Below, in pieces: positions 34,275 through 44,400 of a stretch of 64,000 nucleotides of DNA (position 1 is its first letter; each line of letters opens with the position of its first letter). The DNA is from Paraflavitalea soli (GTDB lineage Bacteria > Bacteroidota > Bacteroidia > Chitinophagales > Chitinophagaceae), in assembly GCF_003555545.1 (NCBI RefSeq), contig NZ_CP032157.1, positions 7,816,546 to 7,880,545 on the forward strand, read 5' to 3'. The notes under the pieces were generated by a model, which saw only the letters and a list, made by a program, of their open reading frames with translations, made no database searches and was not told the DNA's origin. The translations under genes and the position numbers were made by a program.

Positions 34275-37200
34275 ATGAAGAAGACGACTCTCCTCTTATT
34301 TTTATCCCTAGTAACTTTCCTGGGCATCCAGGCACAAACAAGGGTGCTCAGGGGTAAGGTAGCTGATATAGAAACAAGGGCGCCCCTGCCCGGCGTTTCT
34401 GTAACCACTATTGGGAATGCTACTCCCCAGGCAACCGCTGCCGATGGTACTTTTTCCATGTCTGTACAGGGTAAAGTAATCCTGGTCATCAGCAGTGTAG
34501 GCTACAAAACACAAAGCCTGAACATATCCGCGTCCGACTCTGCCATTGAAGTGTTGCTGCAAAAATCTACAGAGGCCCTGGGCGAAGTAGTAGTGATCGG
34601 TTATGGAAAACAACAAAAGAAAGATGTTACCAGCGCTATCTCCAGCATTTCGGGCAAAGAACTCAAAGAGTTGCCCGTAACCAATGTCAACCAGGCTTTA
34701 CAGGGACGCATACCAGGCATGCAGGTGGTGACTGCTGGCCATCAGCCGGGTGCGGGCACCAATGTGCGCATCAGGGGTATCAACACCATCACCCAGGGTA
34801 CCGGCCCCATCTATGTGGTAGATGGCGTAGTGGTTACCTACGATCTGCGCGAAATAAACCCCAACGATATAGAATCCATTGATGTACTGAAAGACGCTTC
34901 AGCAGCGGCCATTTATGGTTCCCGTGCATCAGAAGGTGTGGTGATCATTACCACCAAAAGGGCCAGCAGCGGCCGTACGACCGTCAATTATGATGCATAT
35001 TATGGGGTGCAGAAAATGATCAGGACCTATGACTTCGTAGATAATATTGATGATTATGTAAAACTTCGTCGCCAGGGCCTTAGTGATGAAGATCCCGTGG
35101 CCTGGCCCAATGGTCCTGGTATTGATACCCTGCTGTTCAACGGCGATGAGCGGCGCAATATGGCCCAGGGCAGGTGGACCGATTGGGTGGGCGCTGTTAC
35201 ACAAACCGCTCCCCAGCAAAGCCATACCCTCAGTGTGTCGAACGGTTTCGGTAAGAATAAATTCTACCTCAGCGGCAACTACCTCAACCAGGATGGTATT
35301 ATTAAGGGCTCCAATTTTGAACGTTATTCTTTGAAGGCGAATATGGAATCGGAAGTAAGCGCTAAGCTGAAAGTGGGTGTAAATACCAACTTCTCCCATA
35401 TTGTGAATGATGTGGTGAGTAACGAGGCGTTTTATAATGCGGTGACCATCAGTCCGCTCATGTCCATCTACGATTCATTGGGCAATCCTTCCGCCAATAT
35501 AGACCCTTCAAGCGGTAACCTTTTATTCAACAACCCGGTAACGCTTACCAGAACGCCGGTGCATAATGTAGACGATCGTTTCCTGGGAAATATCTTTGGT
35601 GAATATAAAATAATTCCGGGCCTTACTTTCCGTTCCAGCTTTGGCCTGGATGTATATAAGAACCAGCGCTTCGAATATTATCCCCGTACCACCAGCGCAG
35701 GCTTCGCGAAAAAAGGAGTAGCCAAAATACAGAACTTCGGATGGAGAGATTATTTGTGGGAGAACACCCTGGCCTATAGCTATGCCCCTTCTGAAGATCA
35801 TGTATTTGATTTCCTGGCCGGCGCTACCTACCAGCAAAGAAGGCAGGAGTGGAATTATGAAGAAGGATCCGGATTCCCCACAGATGCGCTTACCTATAAG
35901 AACATGGGGCTGGCCAGCAACCGCGATGTGATTGCCAGCGATTACTTCAACTGGTCCGTAGCTTCTTTGCTGGGCCGTGTAATTTATAAATTCAAAGGCC
36001 GGTACATTATCAATGGTACCATTCGCCGGGATGGATCGTCCAGGTTTGGCGCCGATAATAAATATGGTTACTTTCCTTCTATCAGTGGCGCCTGGCGCCT
36101 GATCGATGAACCTTTCATTGGCCTGAAAACAAGATCAGTGATAAGCGATGCCAAAATACGGATAGGCTATGGTATAGTGGGCAACCAGGAAATTCCCATT
36201 GCAGCCATCTATACACAGATGCAGCCCGGTGTTTATCCGTACAATGGCAGCAACCAGACATCAGGCTTTCAGCTGGGTACCAGCACCGAAGGCAACCCTG
36301 CTTTAAAATGGGAAAGCCAGCGCCAGTTCAATATAGGGTTTGATTACGCCATGTTCAATAACCGGATACGGCTCACTGTTGATTACTACAATAAGAATAT
36401 TCATGATCTCCTGATGAACAATCCATTGGCGCCATCACAGGGATTTGACAGCAAGTGGATCAATATTTCTCAAATGAATACGCGCGGTATTGACCTGGGG
36501 TTGAATGTAAATATCATTAAGACAAACCATGTCGATTGGCAGATGAATATCAACTGGTCCAAGTTTACCTCAAAGATCACCAGCCTGCTGCCAGGCGTAG
36601 ATTCCTTAAGCCCTTACCTCAAAGTAGGCGAAGCGCCCAACAGCCTTATTGTAGATTACGTGTATGACGGACTTTACCAGAAAGGAGATGATTTCTCCCT
36701 GAATCCCGATGCAAGGCCGGGTGATGTGCGCGTAAAAGACCTGGATAAGAACGGCACCATCAACCAATATGACCGTACCATTATCGGCCGCACCGTTCCC
36801 AAAGGGTGGGGTGGCATCTGGAATTATGTACGGTACAAGCAGTTTTCCATGACGGTATTTGCCAGCTATACCTATGGACATATGATCAGCAATAAAGCCT
36901 ACCAGGACTATTTGTATTACTCCAGCAAAACAGCCACGCGCACGATAAAGGACGGCTTGAATTACTGGACGCCCGAGAACACCAATACCGATGTTCCCCG
37001 GCCCAACCAGTTTGGCCGTTCACTGCGGGCTTTGCAGTCGGGCACTTCCAGCTTTATGGTACAAAAAGGCGATTTCATTCGTATCAGGAATATCACACTG
37101 GCCTACGATGTCCCCTCCGCCTTATTATCCAAAGCGAAGATCAATTCATTGCGGGTATATGTACAGGCAGTGGAGCCGTTCCTGTTTACAAAATATAAAG

Positions 37201-37286
37201 GAATTGATCCGGAGATCGGAACGGGACAATACGATGTGTATCCACGCTACCGTACCTTCTTATTCGGCTTACAATTAAGTTTATAA
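34275..37286 (+). CDS. SusC/RagA TonB-dependent transporter 2
   Basis: A 1003-aa outer-membrane importer. I chose the ATG at 34275 because MKKTTLLLFLSLVTFLGIQAQ is a clean signal peptide; an in-frame start at 34242 adds an unlikely leader. The domains are regulatory-like (about 25-105), TonB-box-like EVVVIGYGKQQKK, plug (VLKDASAAAIYGSRASEGVV) and a barrel ending FLFGLQLSL. It is the first gene of the AraC-controlled PUL and is followed within 20-30 nt by its SusD. Confidence 0.96.
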   Translation: MKKTTLLLFLSLVTFLGIQAQTRVLRGKVADIETRAPLPGVSVTTIGNATPQATAADGTFSMSVQGKVILVISSVGYKTQSLNISASDSAIEVLLQKSTEALGEVVVIGYGKQQKKDVTSAISSISGKELKELPVTNVNQALQGRIPGMQVVTAGHQPGAGTNVRIRGINTITQGTGPIYVVDGVVVTYDLREINPNDIESIDVLKDASAAAIYGSRASEGVVIITTKRASSGRTTVNYDAYYGVQKMIRTYDFVDNIDDYVKLRRQGLSDEDPVAWPNGPGIDTLLFNGDERRNMAQGRWTDWVGAVTQTAPQQSHTLSVSNGFGKNKFYLSGNYLNQDGIIKGSNFERYSLKANMESEVSAKLKVGVNTNFSHIVNDVVSNEAFYNAVTISPLMSIYDSLGNPSANIDPSSGNLLFNNPVTLTRTPVHNVDDRFLGNIFGEYKIIPGLTFRSSFGLDVYKNQRFEYYPRTTSAGFAKKGVAKIQNFGWRDYLWENTLAYSYAPSEDHVFDFLAGATYQQRRQEWNYEEGSGFPTDALTYKNMGLASNRDVIASDYFNWSVASLLGRVIYKFKGRYIINGTIRRDGSSRFGADNKYGYFPSISGAWRLIDEPFIGLKTRSVISDAKIRIGYGIVGNQEIPIAAIYTQMQPGVYPYNGSNQTSGFQLGTSTEGNPALKWESQRQFNIGFDYAMFNNRIRLTVDYYNKNIHDLLMNNPLAPSQGFDSKWINISQMNTRGIDLGLNVNIIKTNHVDWQMNINWSKFTSKITSLLPGVDSLSPYLKVGEAPNSLIVDYVYDGLYQKGDDFSLNPDARPGDVRVKDLDKNGTINQYDRTIIGRTVPKGWGGIWNYVRYKQFSMTVFASYTYGHMISNKAYQDYLYYSSKTATRTIKDGLNYWTPENTNTDVPRPNQFGRSLRALQSGTSSFMVQKGDFIRIRNITLAYDVPSALLSKAKINSLRVYVQAVEPFLFTKYKGIDPEIGTGQYDVYPRYRTFLFGLQLSL

Positions 37287-37317
37287 ACTATTAAATAGTA
37301 GAATCATGCCTGCCATA

Positions 37318-38820
37318 ATGAACTATAGCAAACAACGGTTGATATTGCCCGCACTGTTATTCGTACTGCTGGCTGCCGCTTGTAGCAAGAAACTGGATAT
37401 TACACCGGAAACCTTCGTGTCGCCCGAAGAATTGTACAAAGACGAACAGGGTGCAGTGGCCGGTGTTACCGGTATTTACCGGAAGATGATGGACCTCAAC
37501 AGTGGCGATTATTACTTCGTGGGTATTGTAGGTACCGACGAAGGAAAAACAAGTTCTTTTGTACCTACCTGGGGTGGCTATTGGCAACATTATGATGGCA
37601 TCAACAGTTACAATAGCCTGATGAGTGCGCAGAACCAGCTGGTGCAGGGCGCCTGGAACTCCTTGTACAAAGGCATTATTAATGCCAATACCGCCATAAA
37701 ATACATCCCTGCCTCCAGTGCTTCGCAAAAAGTGAAGGACAGGCTTACAGCCGAAGCCAAATTTTTACGCGCGGTATTCTATTTTAAGCTGGTGCAGTTC
37801 TTTGGTGGCATACCCCTGCCTACTGAAGTAGAAGATCCCAAAGCGGATGCCAATGGCGGTAAACCCCGGAGCAGCGAAGCAGAAGTATATGCGTTGATTA
37901 TTGATGACCTGAATTTCGCCGCCACACACCTCGATAGCAAAGGCATTGCAGAAGTTGGCCGGGTAAATAAAGAAGCAGCGCAGACCCTATTGGGCAAGGT
38001 ATACCTCACCAAAAAAGATTACCCCAATGCCAAAACCACCCTGCAGCCATTGATGACGACTACCGCTGCAGCCCTCATGAGTAATTATGCCGACCTGTTT
38101 AAGGAAACCAATGAAAACAACATTGAATCCCTGTTTGAAATACAGTACACCAACGAGAATGGCAATACCAATGCACAGGCAAACACCCTGGGCGGCTGGC
38201 ATATCTCTAATACAGATTCCGGCGGTGGGGGCCATGTGGTAATTCCCACGGATTATTACAGCAACAGCTTTGAAACTGGTGATGCGAGGAAAGATGCTTC
38301 TATCCGGTACAAATTTTATGATGCCAATGGTAATGTGGTAGATTACTGGTGGTGGGCCGATGTGACCAAACCCCATGTTAAGAAGTATGATATCACCGAT
38401 GGCAAATCATTGAATGGTGGCCTGTCATCCCGCAACCTGTATTATTTACGGTATGCCGATGCCATACTGATGTATGCCGAAGTATTGAATGAGCAGAATG
38501 GAACGGCGGAGGCGCTTACTTACCTGAATAAGATCCGTACCCGTGCAAAACTGCCCAACTGGGAAACGGTATTGGGACATGAACCCACGCAACAGGAAAT
38601 GCGGGATGAATTATTGAAAGAGCGTATGCGGGAGCTGGGCTTCGAAGGCTGGCGCTGGTGCGACCTTAAAAGAACGGGAAAGCTGATTGACCAGGTTAAG
38701 GCTTACAACCCCGATGCAAAGAACTATGTGTCCAACAAGAACTTATTGTTCCCCATATCATCCAGGGAGTTTGAGCTTAACCGCTCTTTGAAACCCAGCG
38801 ACCAGAACCCGGGATTTTAA
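37318..38820 (+). CDS. SusD/RagB surface glycan-binding lipoprotein 2
   Basis: A 500-aa lipoprotein, starting at the ATG at 37318 in front of a regular signal peptide with lipobox LAAAC. Typical blocks are LTAEAKFLRAVFYFKLVQFF, LGKVYLTKKDYPNAKTTL, YYLRYADAILMYAEVLNEQN and LLKERMRELGFEGWRWCDLK, ending SLKPSDQNPGF. It is the partner of SusC2. An ATG 12 nt upstream is also possible. Confidence 0.95.
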   Translation: MNYSKQRLILPALLFVLLAAACSKKLDITPETFVSPEELYKDEQGAVAGVTGIYRKMMDLNSGDYYFVGIVGTDEGKTSSFVPTWGGYWQHYDGINSYNSLMSAQNQLVQGAWNSLYKGIINANTAIKYIPASSASQKVKDRLTAEAKFLRAVFYFKLVQFFGGIPLPTEVEDPKADANGGKPRSSEAEVYALIIDDLNFAATHLDSKGIAEVGRVNKEAAQTLLGKVYLTKKDYPNAKTTLQPLMTTTAAALMSNYADLFKETNENNIESLFEIQYTNENGNTNAQANTLGGWHISNTDSGGGGHVVIPTDYYSNSFETGDARKDASIRYKFYDANGNVVDYWWWADVTKPHVKKYDITDGKSLNGGLSSRNLYYLRYADAILMYAEVLNEQNGTAEALTYLNKIRTRAKLPNWETVLGHEPTQQEMRDELLKERMRELGFEGWRWCDLKRTGKLIDQVKAYNPDAKNYVSNKNLLFPISSREFELNRSLKPSDQNPGF

Positions 38821-38840
38821 TAGAGGGTAAGGGGGTAGAC

Positions 38841-39066
38841 TATCATTCTTGATTGTCATTTCAAACGGAGTTCTATCATTCTGGGTTGTCATTTCGAACG
38901 GAGTTCTATCATTCTTGGTTGTCATTCGGAAGGAGCTCTATCGTTCTTAGTTGTCATTTTGAACAGAGCTCTATCATTCTTGGTTGTCATTCGGAAGGAG
39001 CTCTATCATTCTTGATTGTCATTTCGAACGGAGCGAAGCGGAGAGAGAAATCTGCTATCGAAGCAA
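38841..39066. repeat. Tandem array of a 32-33 bp repeat, family B, six copies
   Basis: Units start TATCATTCTTGGTTGTCATT and begin at about 38841, 38874, 38907, 38939, 38972 and 39004, with a period of 32-33 bp and a few substitutions. The last unit continues into GAGAGAAATCTGCTATCGAAGC, the same tail as the single copy at 2564-2613. Open frames across it are repeat artefacts. It lies inside the PUL, between SusD2 and the GH-D-like gene. Confidence 0.9.
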
Positions 39067-39094
39067 ACGAAAGTTATAGTTAAAAGAAAACGCA

Positions 39095-41302
39095 TTGAAC
39101 AGGATACTTATCTTTTTATTGTATACAATCACACTCCCGGCCCTCGCCCCCGCGCAACAAACACAGCTCGCGGGCGATAGCCTGGTGGTGAGCAACAGTC
39201 ATGTACGTATAGTGGCCAACCTCCAGTCAGGCAAAGTACATTACCGGTTTGCGTCCGCCGCTCAATTTGAAAATACCACGGCGTATGTGCAGGACCTGAG
39301 GACCGGTGGCTATACTTCAACAGGGTTTACACGACACAGTTTTACAACAGATCACCTCAACAACCCCCTGGGCAAAGGGATTTGCATCAACCTGGTGCAT
39401 GAAGACGCAGAGAAGCCCGTAAGGTTGATACAATACATTACTATTTATGAGGTACAACCGTTCATACTACTAAGCGTAGAGGCGTCGGCAAAGAATAAAG
39501 ACGCCCTGGTGGAAACAAGGGATATCTCTCCGCTTACCGTTTTGCCCGCGCAGCAGGGAAAGATCATCCTGCCGGGCGCCAGCCCCCTTTTTACAGATTA
39601 CCCTTTTGACAACGACAATTGGGTGGATGTAGTATCGCGTCCATGGCCATCGGCTGGCAAAGGTATATCCGGCATCAGCTATGAGCTGGCATCCGCCTAT
39701 GATGAACATGCTAAAAATGGATTTGCTGTTGGGAGCCTGGTACATGATTTCTGGAAAACGGGTATCCGCTATGCTACCGGATCAACGGCTGGACAGGTAG
39801 ATTCTTTCATTGTGTACGGTGGCGCTGCTACGAAAGATGACCCTTCATTACCCGATTCCTATGGCGGCAAAGATGGTTCGCACGATTATGTGGCGCATGG
39901 AACACAGCTGGGCAATGCCGTATATTCTCCCCTGATCTATTTATCTGCGTCGTCAGATATACGGAACGACCTGGTGGGATTTGGCAATACGGTAAAGAAG
40001 GTTTCCGGCAGCCTTACCTGGAATAAGCCTGCTCCTTTTTACTGGAACAGTTTTGGCGTGGAAGGCGTACTGGGATACGGGAAAGTGATGATGCCGCTGG
40101 ATGTGGCAAAGATCTCCGATTTCCTCCATTCGCTGAACAACTTCAATAAAACCACGCAGCCTGTTTTAAGTATTGATTCGTACGATGGAAGTATTTACAC
40201 TACCGAAGTGCTGCAGTCGATAAGCCGGTATGGAAAAAAGAAGGGGCAGCAAATGGGATTTTATTTCATCCCCTTTGCTTTGTGGACATGGAAGAATAAT
40301 ATCAGCGGGTCAAAACTTACCAATACAGACCATCCGCTCAGCGAAGTATTACTGTTGGACGATAAGCACAATTACATACCCTATAAAGATGGAGAGTGGG
40401 GCGCCTTTCCCATCGATCCTACACATCCTTATACCCGGGAGTATATTATCGCGCAATTGAAAAAGGCGAAAGCAATAGATGCCAAATTCATCAAAATAGA
40501 CTTTTTATCGGCGGGTGCACTGGAATCTACAAGACGGTATAACCCTGCCATACGATCGGGCATACAGGCTTACGATTATGGCATGAAGATGCTGAAACAG
40601 TTGGTGGATTCCATCATGGGGCCTGATATTTTTATTACACAGGCCATATCCCCCCTGTTCCCCCATCAGTATGCACATACCAGGTTCTTATCTACCGATG
40701 TGTATTCCCACCTGCGCAATGATCAACCAGGATTTCCTCATTATGGCAGCACAGCTGCTTCCATGGTCAGCGCCACGCATTTTTGGTGGACACAGGGTAG
40801 TCTCTGGCCCTATACCAATATGGATGTAGTAGTCATGAAAAACTTTCAGAAGAACAAAGACCTGAGCGAGCAGGAGGTGAAAGTGCGCCTTTTTTCCATG
40901 ATGGCATTGGGAAGCATAGTAGGCGATGGCTCCGATCTCAGGAATGCAGCAGCGGCAGAAAGAGCTAAAAAGTATTTAAACAATGCGGCAGTATGTGATT
41001 TCTTCAGCAAGCCAAAAGCTTTTACACCATTGCGTTTCCCCGTAGGTAATGGCCAGTCGCAGCAGCTGAGTTATTACCTGCCTGGTGATACCATCCTGGT
41101 AGCAGCATTCAACTTTGATACGGAAAAAAGCCTGGCGGCCTCCTTTCCGCAAGCTGAACTTAAATGGCAAAACAGGGAATATACTTTACAGGACTTTTTA
41201 ACAGGTAAGGAAATAGGCAGGATCAATAAAGGACAATCATCATTCACCCTTGATATAGGTGTAAAAGATGCAGTAATGATAAAACTGGTGCCGCGAGACT
41301 AA
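39095..41302 (+). CDS. Secreted clan GH-D-like glycosidase (alpha-galactosidase-like), TTG start
   Basis: A 735-aa exported protein. The frame has no ATG before its signal peptide: a stop lies at 39077-39079 and the first usable start is TTG at 39095, giving MNRILIFLLYTITLPALAPA. An N-terminal beta-sandwich (about 25-320) is followed by a TIM barrel in which AKFIKIDFLSAGALES carries Asp469, placed like the nucleophile of GH27/GH36-type alpha-galactosidases, and STDVYSH carries Asp535, a possible acid/base. A C-terminal beta domain with AFNFDTEKS closes the protein. The family number is not certain. It should act on alpha-linked galactose or a similar sugar in the periplasm, within the AraC PUL. 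Confidence 0.7.
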   Translation: MNRILIFLLYTITLPALAPAQQTQLAGDSLVVSNSHVRIVANLQSGKVHYRFASAAQFENTTAYVQDLRTGGYTSTGFTRHSFTTDHLNNPLGKGICINLVHEDAEKPVRLIQYITIYEVQPFILLSVEASAKNKDALVETRDISPLTVLPAQQGKIILPGASPLFTDYPFDNDNWVDVVSRPWPSAGKGISGISYELASAYDEHAKNGFAVGSLVHDFWKTGIRYATGSTAGQVDSFIVYGGAATKDDPSLPDSYGGKDGSHDYVAHGTQLGNAVYSPLIYLSASSDIRNDLVGFGNTVKKVSGSLTWNKPAPFYWNSFGVEGVLGYGKVMMPLDVAKISDFLHSLNNFNKTTQPVLSIDSYDGSIYTTEVLQSISRYGKKKGQQMGFYFIPFALWTWKNNISGSKLTNTDHPLSEVLLLDDKHNYIPYKDGEWGAFPIDPTHPYTREYIIAQLKKAKAIDAKFIKIDFLSAGALESTRRYNPAIRSGIQAYDYGMKMLKQLVDSIMGPDIFITQAISPLFPHQYAHTRFLSTDVYSHLRNDQPGFPHYGSTAASMVSATHFWWTQGSLWPYTNMDVVVMKNFQKNKDLSEQEVKVRLFSMMALGSIVGDGSDLRNAAAAERAKKYLNNAAVCDFFSKPKAFTPLRFPVGNGQSQQLSYYLPGDTILVAAFNFDTEKSLAASFPQAELKWQNREYTLQDFLTGKEIGRINKGQSSFTLDIGVKDAVMIKLVPRD

Positions 41303-41306
41303 AAGC

Positions 41307-41370
41307 GAGTCGCCCTCAAAGGGTGAGTCGCCCTCAAAGGGCGGCTCACCCTGATCTAAAGGAGCTTGTC
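41307..41370. repeat. Interspersed palindromic repeat, family A, copy 4
   Basis: Two GAGTCGCCCTCAAAGGG units in tandem, closed by CGGCTCACCCTGATCTAAAG and GAGCTTGTC. It lies directly after the stop of the GH-D-like gene and before the DUF5107 gene, inside the PUL. Confidence 0.85.
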
Positions 41371-41407
41371 AAAACCGTCTTAAGGTTAACATACTAAACA
41401 ACAAATT

Positions 41408-41412
41408 GGAGG
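41408..41412 (+). promoter_or_regulatory. Shine-Dalgarno-like site deciding the DUF5107 start
   Basis: GGAGG lies 8 nt before the ATG at 41421, in a phylum where such sites are rare. It argues against the in-frame TTG at 41406. Confidence 0.55.
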
Positions 41413-41420
41413 AATATGCT

Positions 41421-44400
41421 ATGAGTGTAAAAGCCTGGGTTGAAAAAGTAACCATTCCTACCTACAGAATTGGCGAACCCGAAAAGAATCCGATGTTCCT
41501 GGAAAAACGGGTGTACCAGGGCAGCAGTGGTGTGGTGTATCCACACCCGGTGATCGAAAAGATTGCCGATGAAAAACATGACCAGGAATATACCGCCGTA
41601 TACCTGGAAAATGAATACCTGCTCATTATGGTATTGCCTGAGATCGGGGGACGCATACAACGGGCCTACGACAAAGTGCGCAAGCGTGATTTTGTATATT
41701 ACAACCAGGTGATCAAACCCGCATTGGTAGGGCTTGCGGGACCATGGATATCAGGAGGCATTGAATTTAACTGGCCGCAGCATCACCGGCCCAGCACCTT
41801 CAGCCCGGTAGACTATACGATCGAAGAACAGGCAGATGGCAGCAAAACAGTATGGGTGAATGAGACAGAGCTCATGTTCCGCACCAAGGGCATGGCCGGC
41901 TTTACCATGCACCCCGGCAAAGCATACCTCGAAATAAAAGGAAGACTGTTTAACCGTTCCCCTTTTACACAAACATTTTTGTGGTGGGCCAATCCGGCCG
42001 TGAAAGTGAATGAACATTATCAATCTGTTTTCCCACCCGATGTATATGCCGTATTTGACCATGGCAAAAGAGATGTATCCGACTTTCCGATTGCTACAGG
42101 CACCTATTATAAGGTAAACTATGCGCCGGGTACAGACATTTCGAGGTACAACACCATCCCCGTTCCCACTTCCTATATGGCCATTCGTTCCGGGTATGAT
42201 TTTATGGGTTGCTATGAGCACGATACCCAGGCTGGTATGCTGCATGTGGCTGATCACCATGTGTCGCCGGGCAAAAAGCAATGGACCTGGGGCAATGGCG
42301 ATTTTGGATTTGCCTGGGACAGGAGCCTGACCGACGAGGATGGTCCGTATATTGAATTGATGACGGGCGTGTTTACCGATAACCAACCCGACTTTAGCTG
42401 GCTGCAGCCCAATGAAGTAAAAAGCTTCGAGCAATACTTTATGCCTTATGCCCTGATAGGAGCCGTTAAGAATGCCACCAAAGAAGCCATGCTCAATCTC
42501 GAAGCAGATGGTAGCTCCTTACAGATAAAAGTGTATGCCACCTCCTTGTATAAGAATGCAAAGGTCACGTTGTGGCAGGACGACAAAGAAGTGAGATCGT
42601 ACGTAGCTGATATTTCACCGGAACAGGTATTTGTAGAGCGATACACAACCGGTTCGGCGGTAAATATTACAGCCTGGAAACTTGCTGTGGCAGACAGCAA
42701 TGGCCATGAATTGGTAAGCTGGCAGCCTGCCATGCCCACAGAAAAGGAAATACCTGCTGCCGCCAGGGCCGCCAAACTGCCTTCGGAAATTGAACAGGTA
42801 GAAGAGCTGTTCCTGAATGGCCTGCACCTGGAGCAATACCGTCATGCTACCTATAACCCCGTACACTATTATGAAGAGGCCCTGAGAAGAAGCCCCGGTG
42901 ATGTGCGTTGCAACAATGCCATGGGCTTGCTGCTGCTGCGTCGTGGGCAGTTCGCTAAGGCGGAGCCTTATTTCAGAAAGGCGATCTCTACCTTAACGAC
43001 CAGGAATCCCAATCCTTATGATGGAGAGCCCTATTACAACCTGGGTTGGTCATTGTTGATGCAGGACCGCTTGAACGATGCGTATGAAGCTTTTTACAAA
43101 GCTACCTGGAATGATGCCTGGCAGCACAGTGGCTTTTTAATGCTGGCGAGGATCGCCTCCAAACAACAGCGTTTTGAATGGGCATTGGCCCACATCAATA
43201 AAGCCTTGATCAGGAATTACCACAGCCATACCGCCAGGCACGTGAAAGCAGCATTGCTGCGGAAGCTCAACAGGCCCGAAGAGGCTTTACAGCTGATCAC
43301 GGAGTCGATCGCCATTGACCCGTTTAATACCGGTTGTTATTTTGAACGCTCCCTGATCTACAAACAGCTGGGCAACCTGTCGGAGGCCACCAGGGCCTTG
43401 CACCAGGTGCAACGACTGATGCGTAATGACAGGAACAACTACTTTGAATTATCGCTGGACTATGCCCATGCAGGCTTCTATGCCGAGGCTACCGACCTGC
43501 TGTCCTTGTTCATCAATGACAAGGGAGCTGTTTCGCCCCTCGTATATTACTACAAAGGTTGGTATGCAATGCAGGATAAGCTGACAGCTATAGCTGCCGG
43601 ACATTTTGCCACCGCAAGCCGGCTACAACCGGATGGCTGTTTCCCCAATAAGATAGAGGAAGTACTGATCTTACAGGCTGCCCTGGCAATCAACCCGGCA
43701 GATGCTGTAGCCGCCTATGCACTGGGCAATTTATGGTACGACAAGCGGCAGTATGCGGAAGCCGTTCAATGTTGGGAACAATCTGCCAGGGCTAATGAGG
43801 CATTCCCTACCGTATACCGCAACCTGTCGCTGGCCTACTTCAACAAGCTGCAGGATAAACCCAAGGCCCTGGCCCTGTTGGAAAAAGCCTTTGCCCTCGA
43901 TACCAATGATGCCCGCGTACTGATGGAGCTGGACCAGTTATACAAGATAATGCGTAAGTCGTTTGAAGAGCGGCTGGCATTGCTCAATCAGTATCCCCTC
44001 CTGGTGGCCCAGCGTGATGACCTGTACCTGGAGAAAATAACCTTGCACAACAACAGGGGAGAATTTGAACAGGCAAAAGCTTTACTGGCTTCGCGGCGGT
44101 TCCATCCCTGGGAAGGCGGAGAAGGAAAAGTGGTAGGGCAGTTCTTATTGTGCTACCTCGAATTGGCGAAGCTCGCCTTATTACACAGCAATTACGGGGA
44201 GGTCATCAGGTTATTAAAAGTGTTGGAGCAATATCCCGAAAACCTGGGCGAAGGCAAGTTGTATGGCGCTCAGGAGAATGATATGCATTACCTGTTGGGT
44301 TGTGCCTATGAAGGATTGCAGGAGGAAGCAACGGCGGCGGAGTATTTCAGGATGGCTACCGTGGGCATCAGCGAACCGGTACAGGCCATTTATTACAATG

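Noticed and set aside
38841-39066. CRISPR-like regular repeats
   Set aside because: The units of 32-33 bp follow each other directly without unique spacers, so this is a plain tandem repeat.
38853-39083. 76-aa frame with repeating SFQTEFYHS units
   Set aside because: It only translates the 33-bp tandem repeat, whose period changes between 32 and 33 bp.
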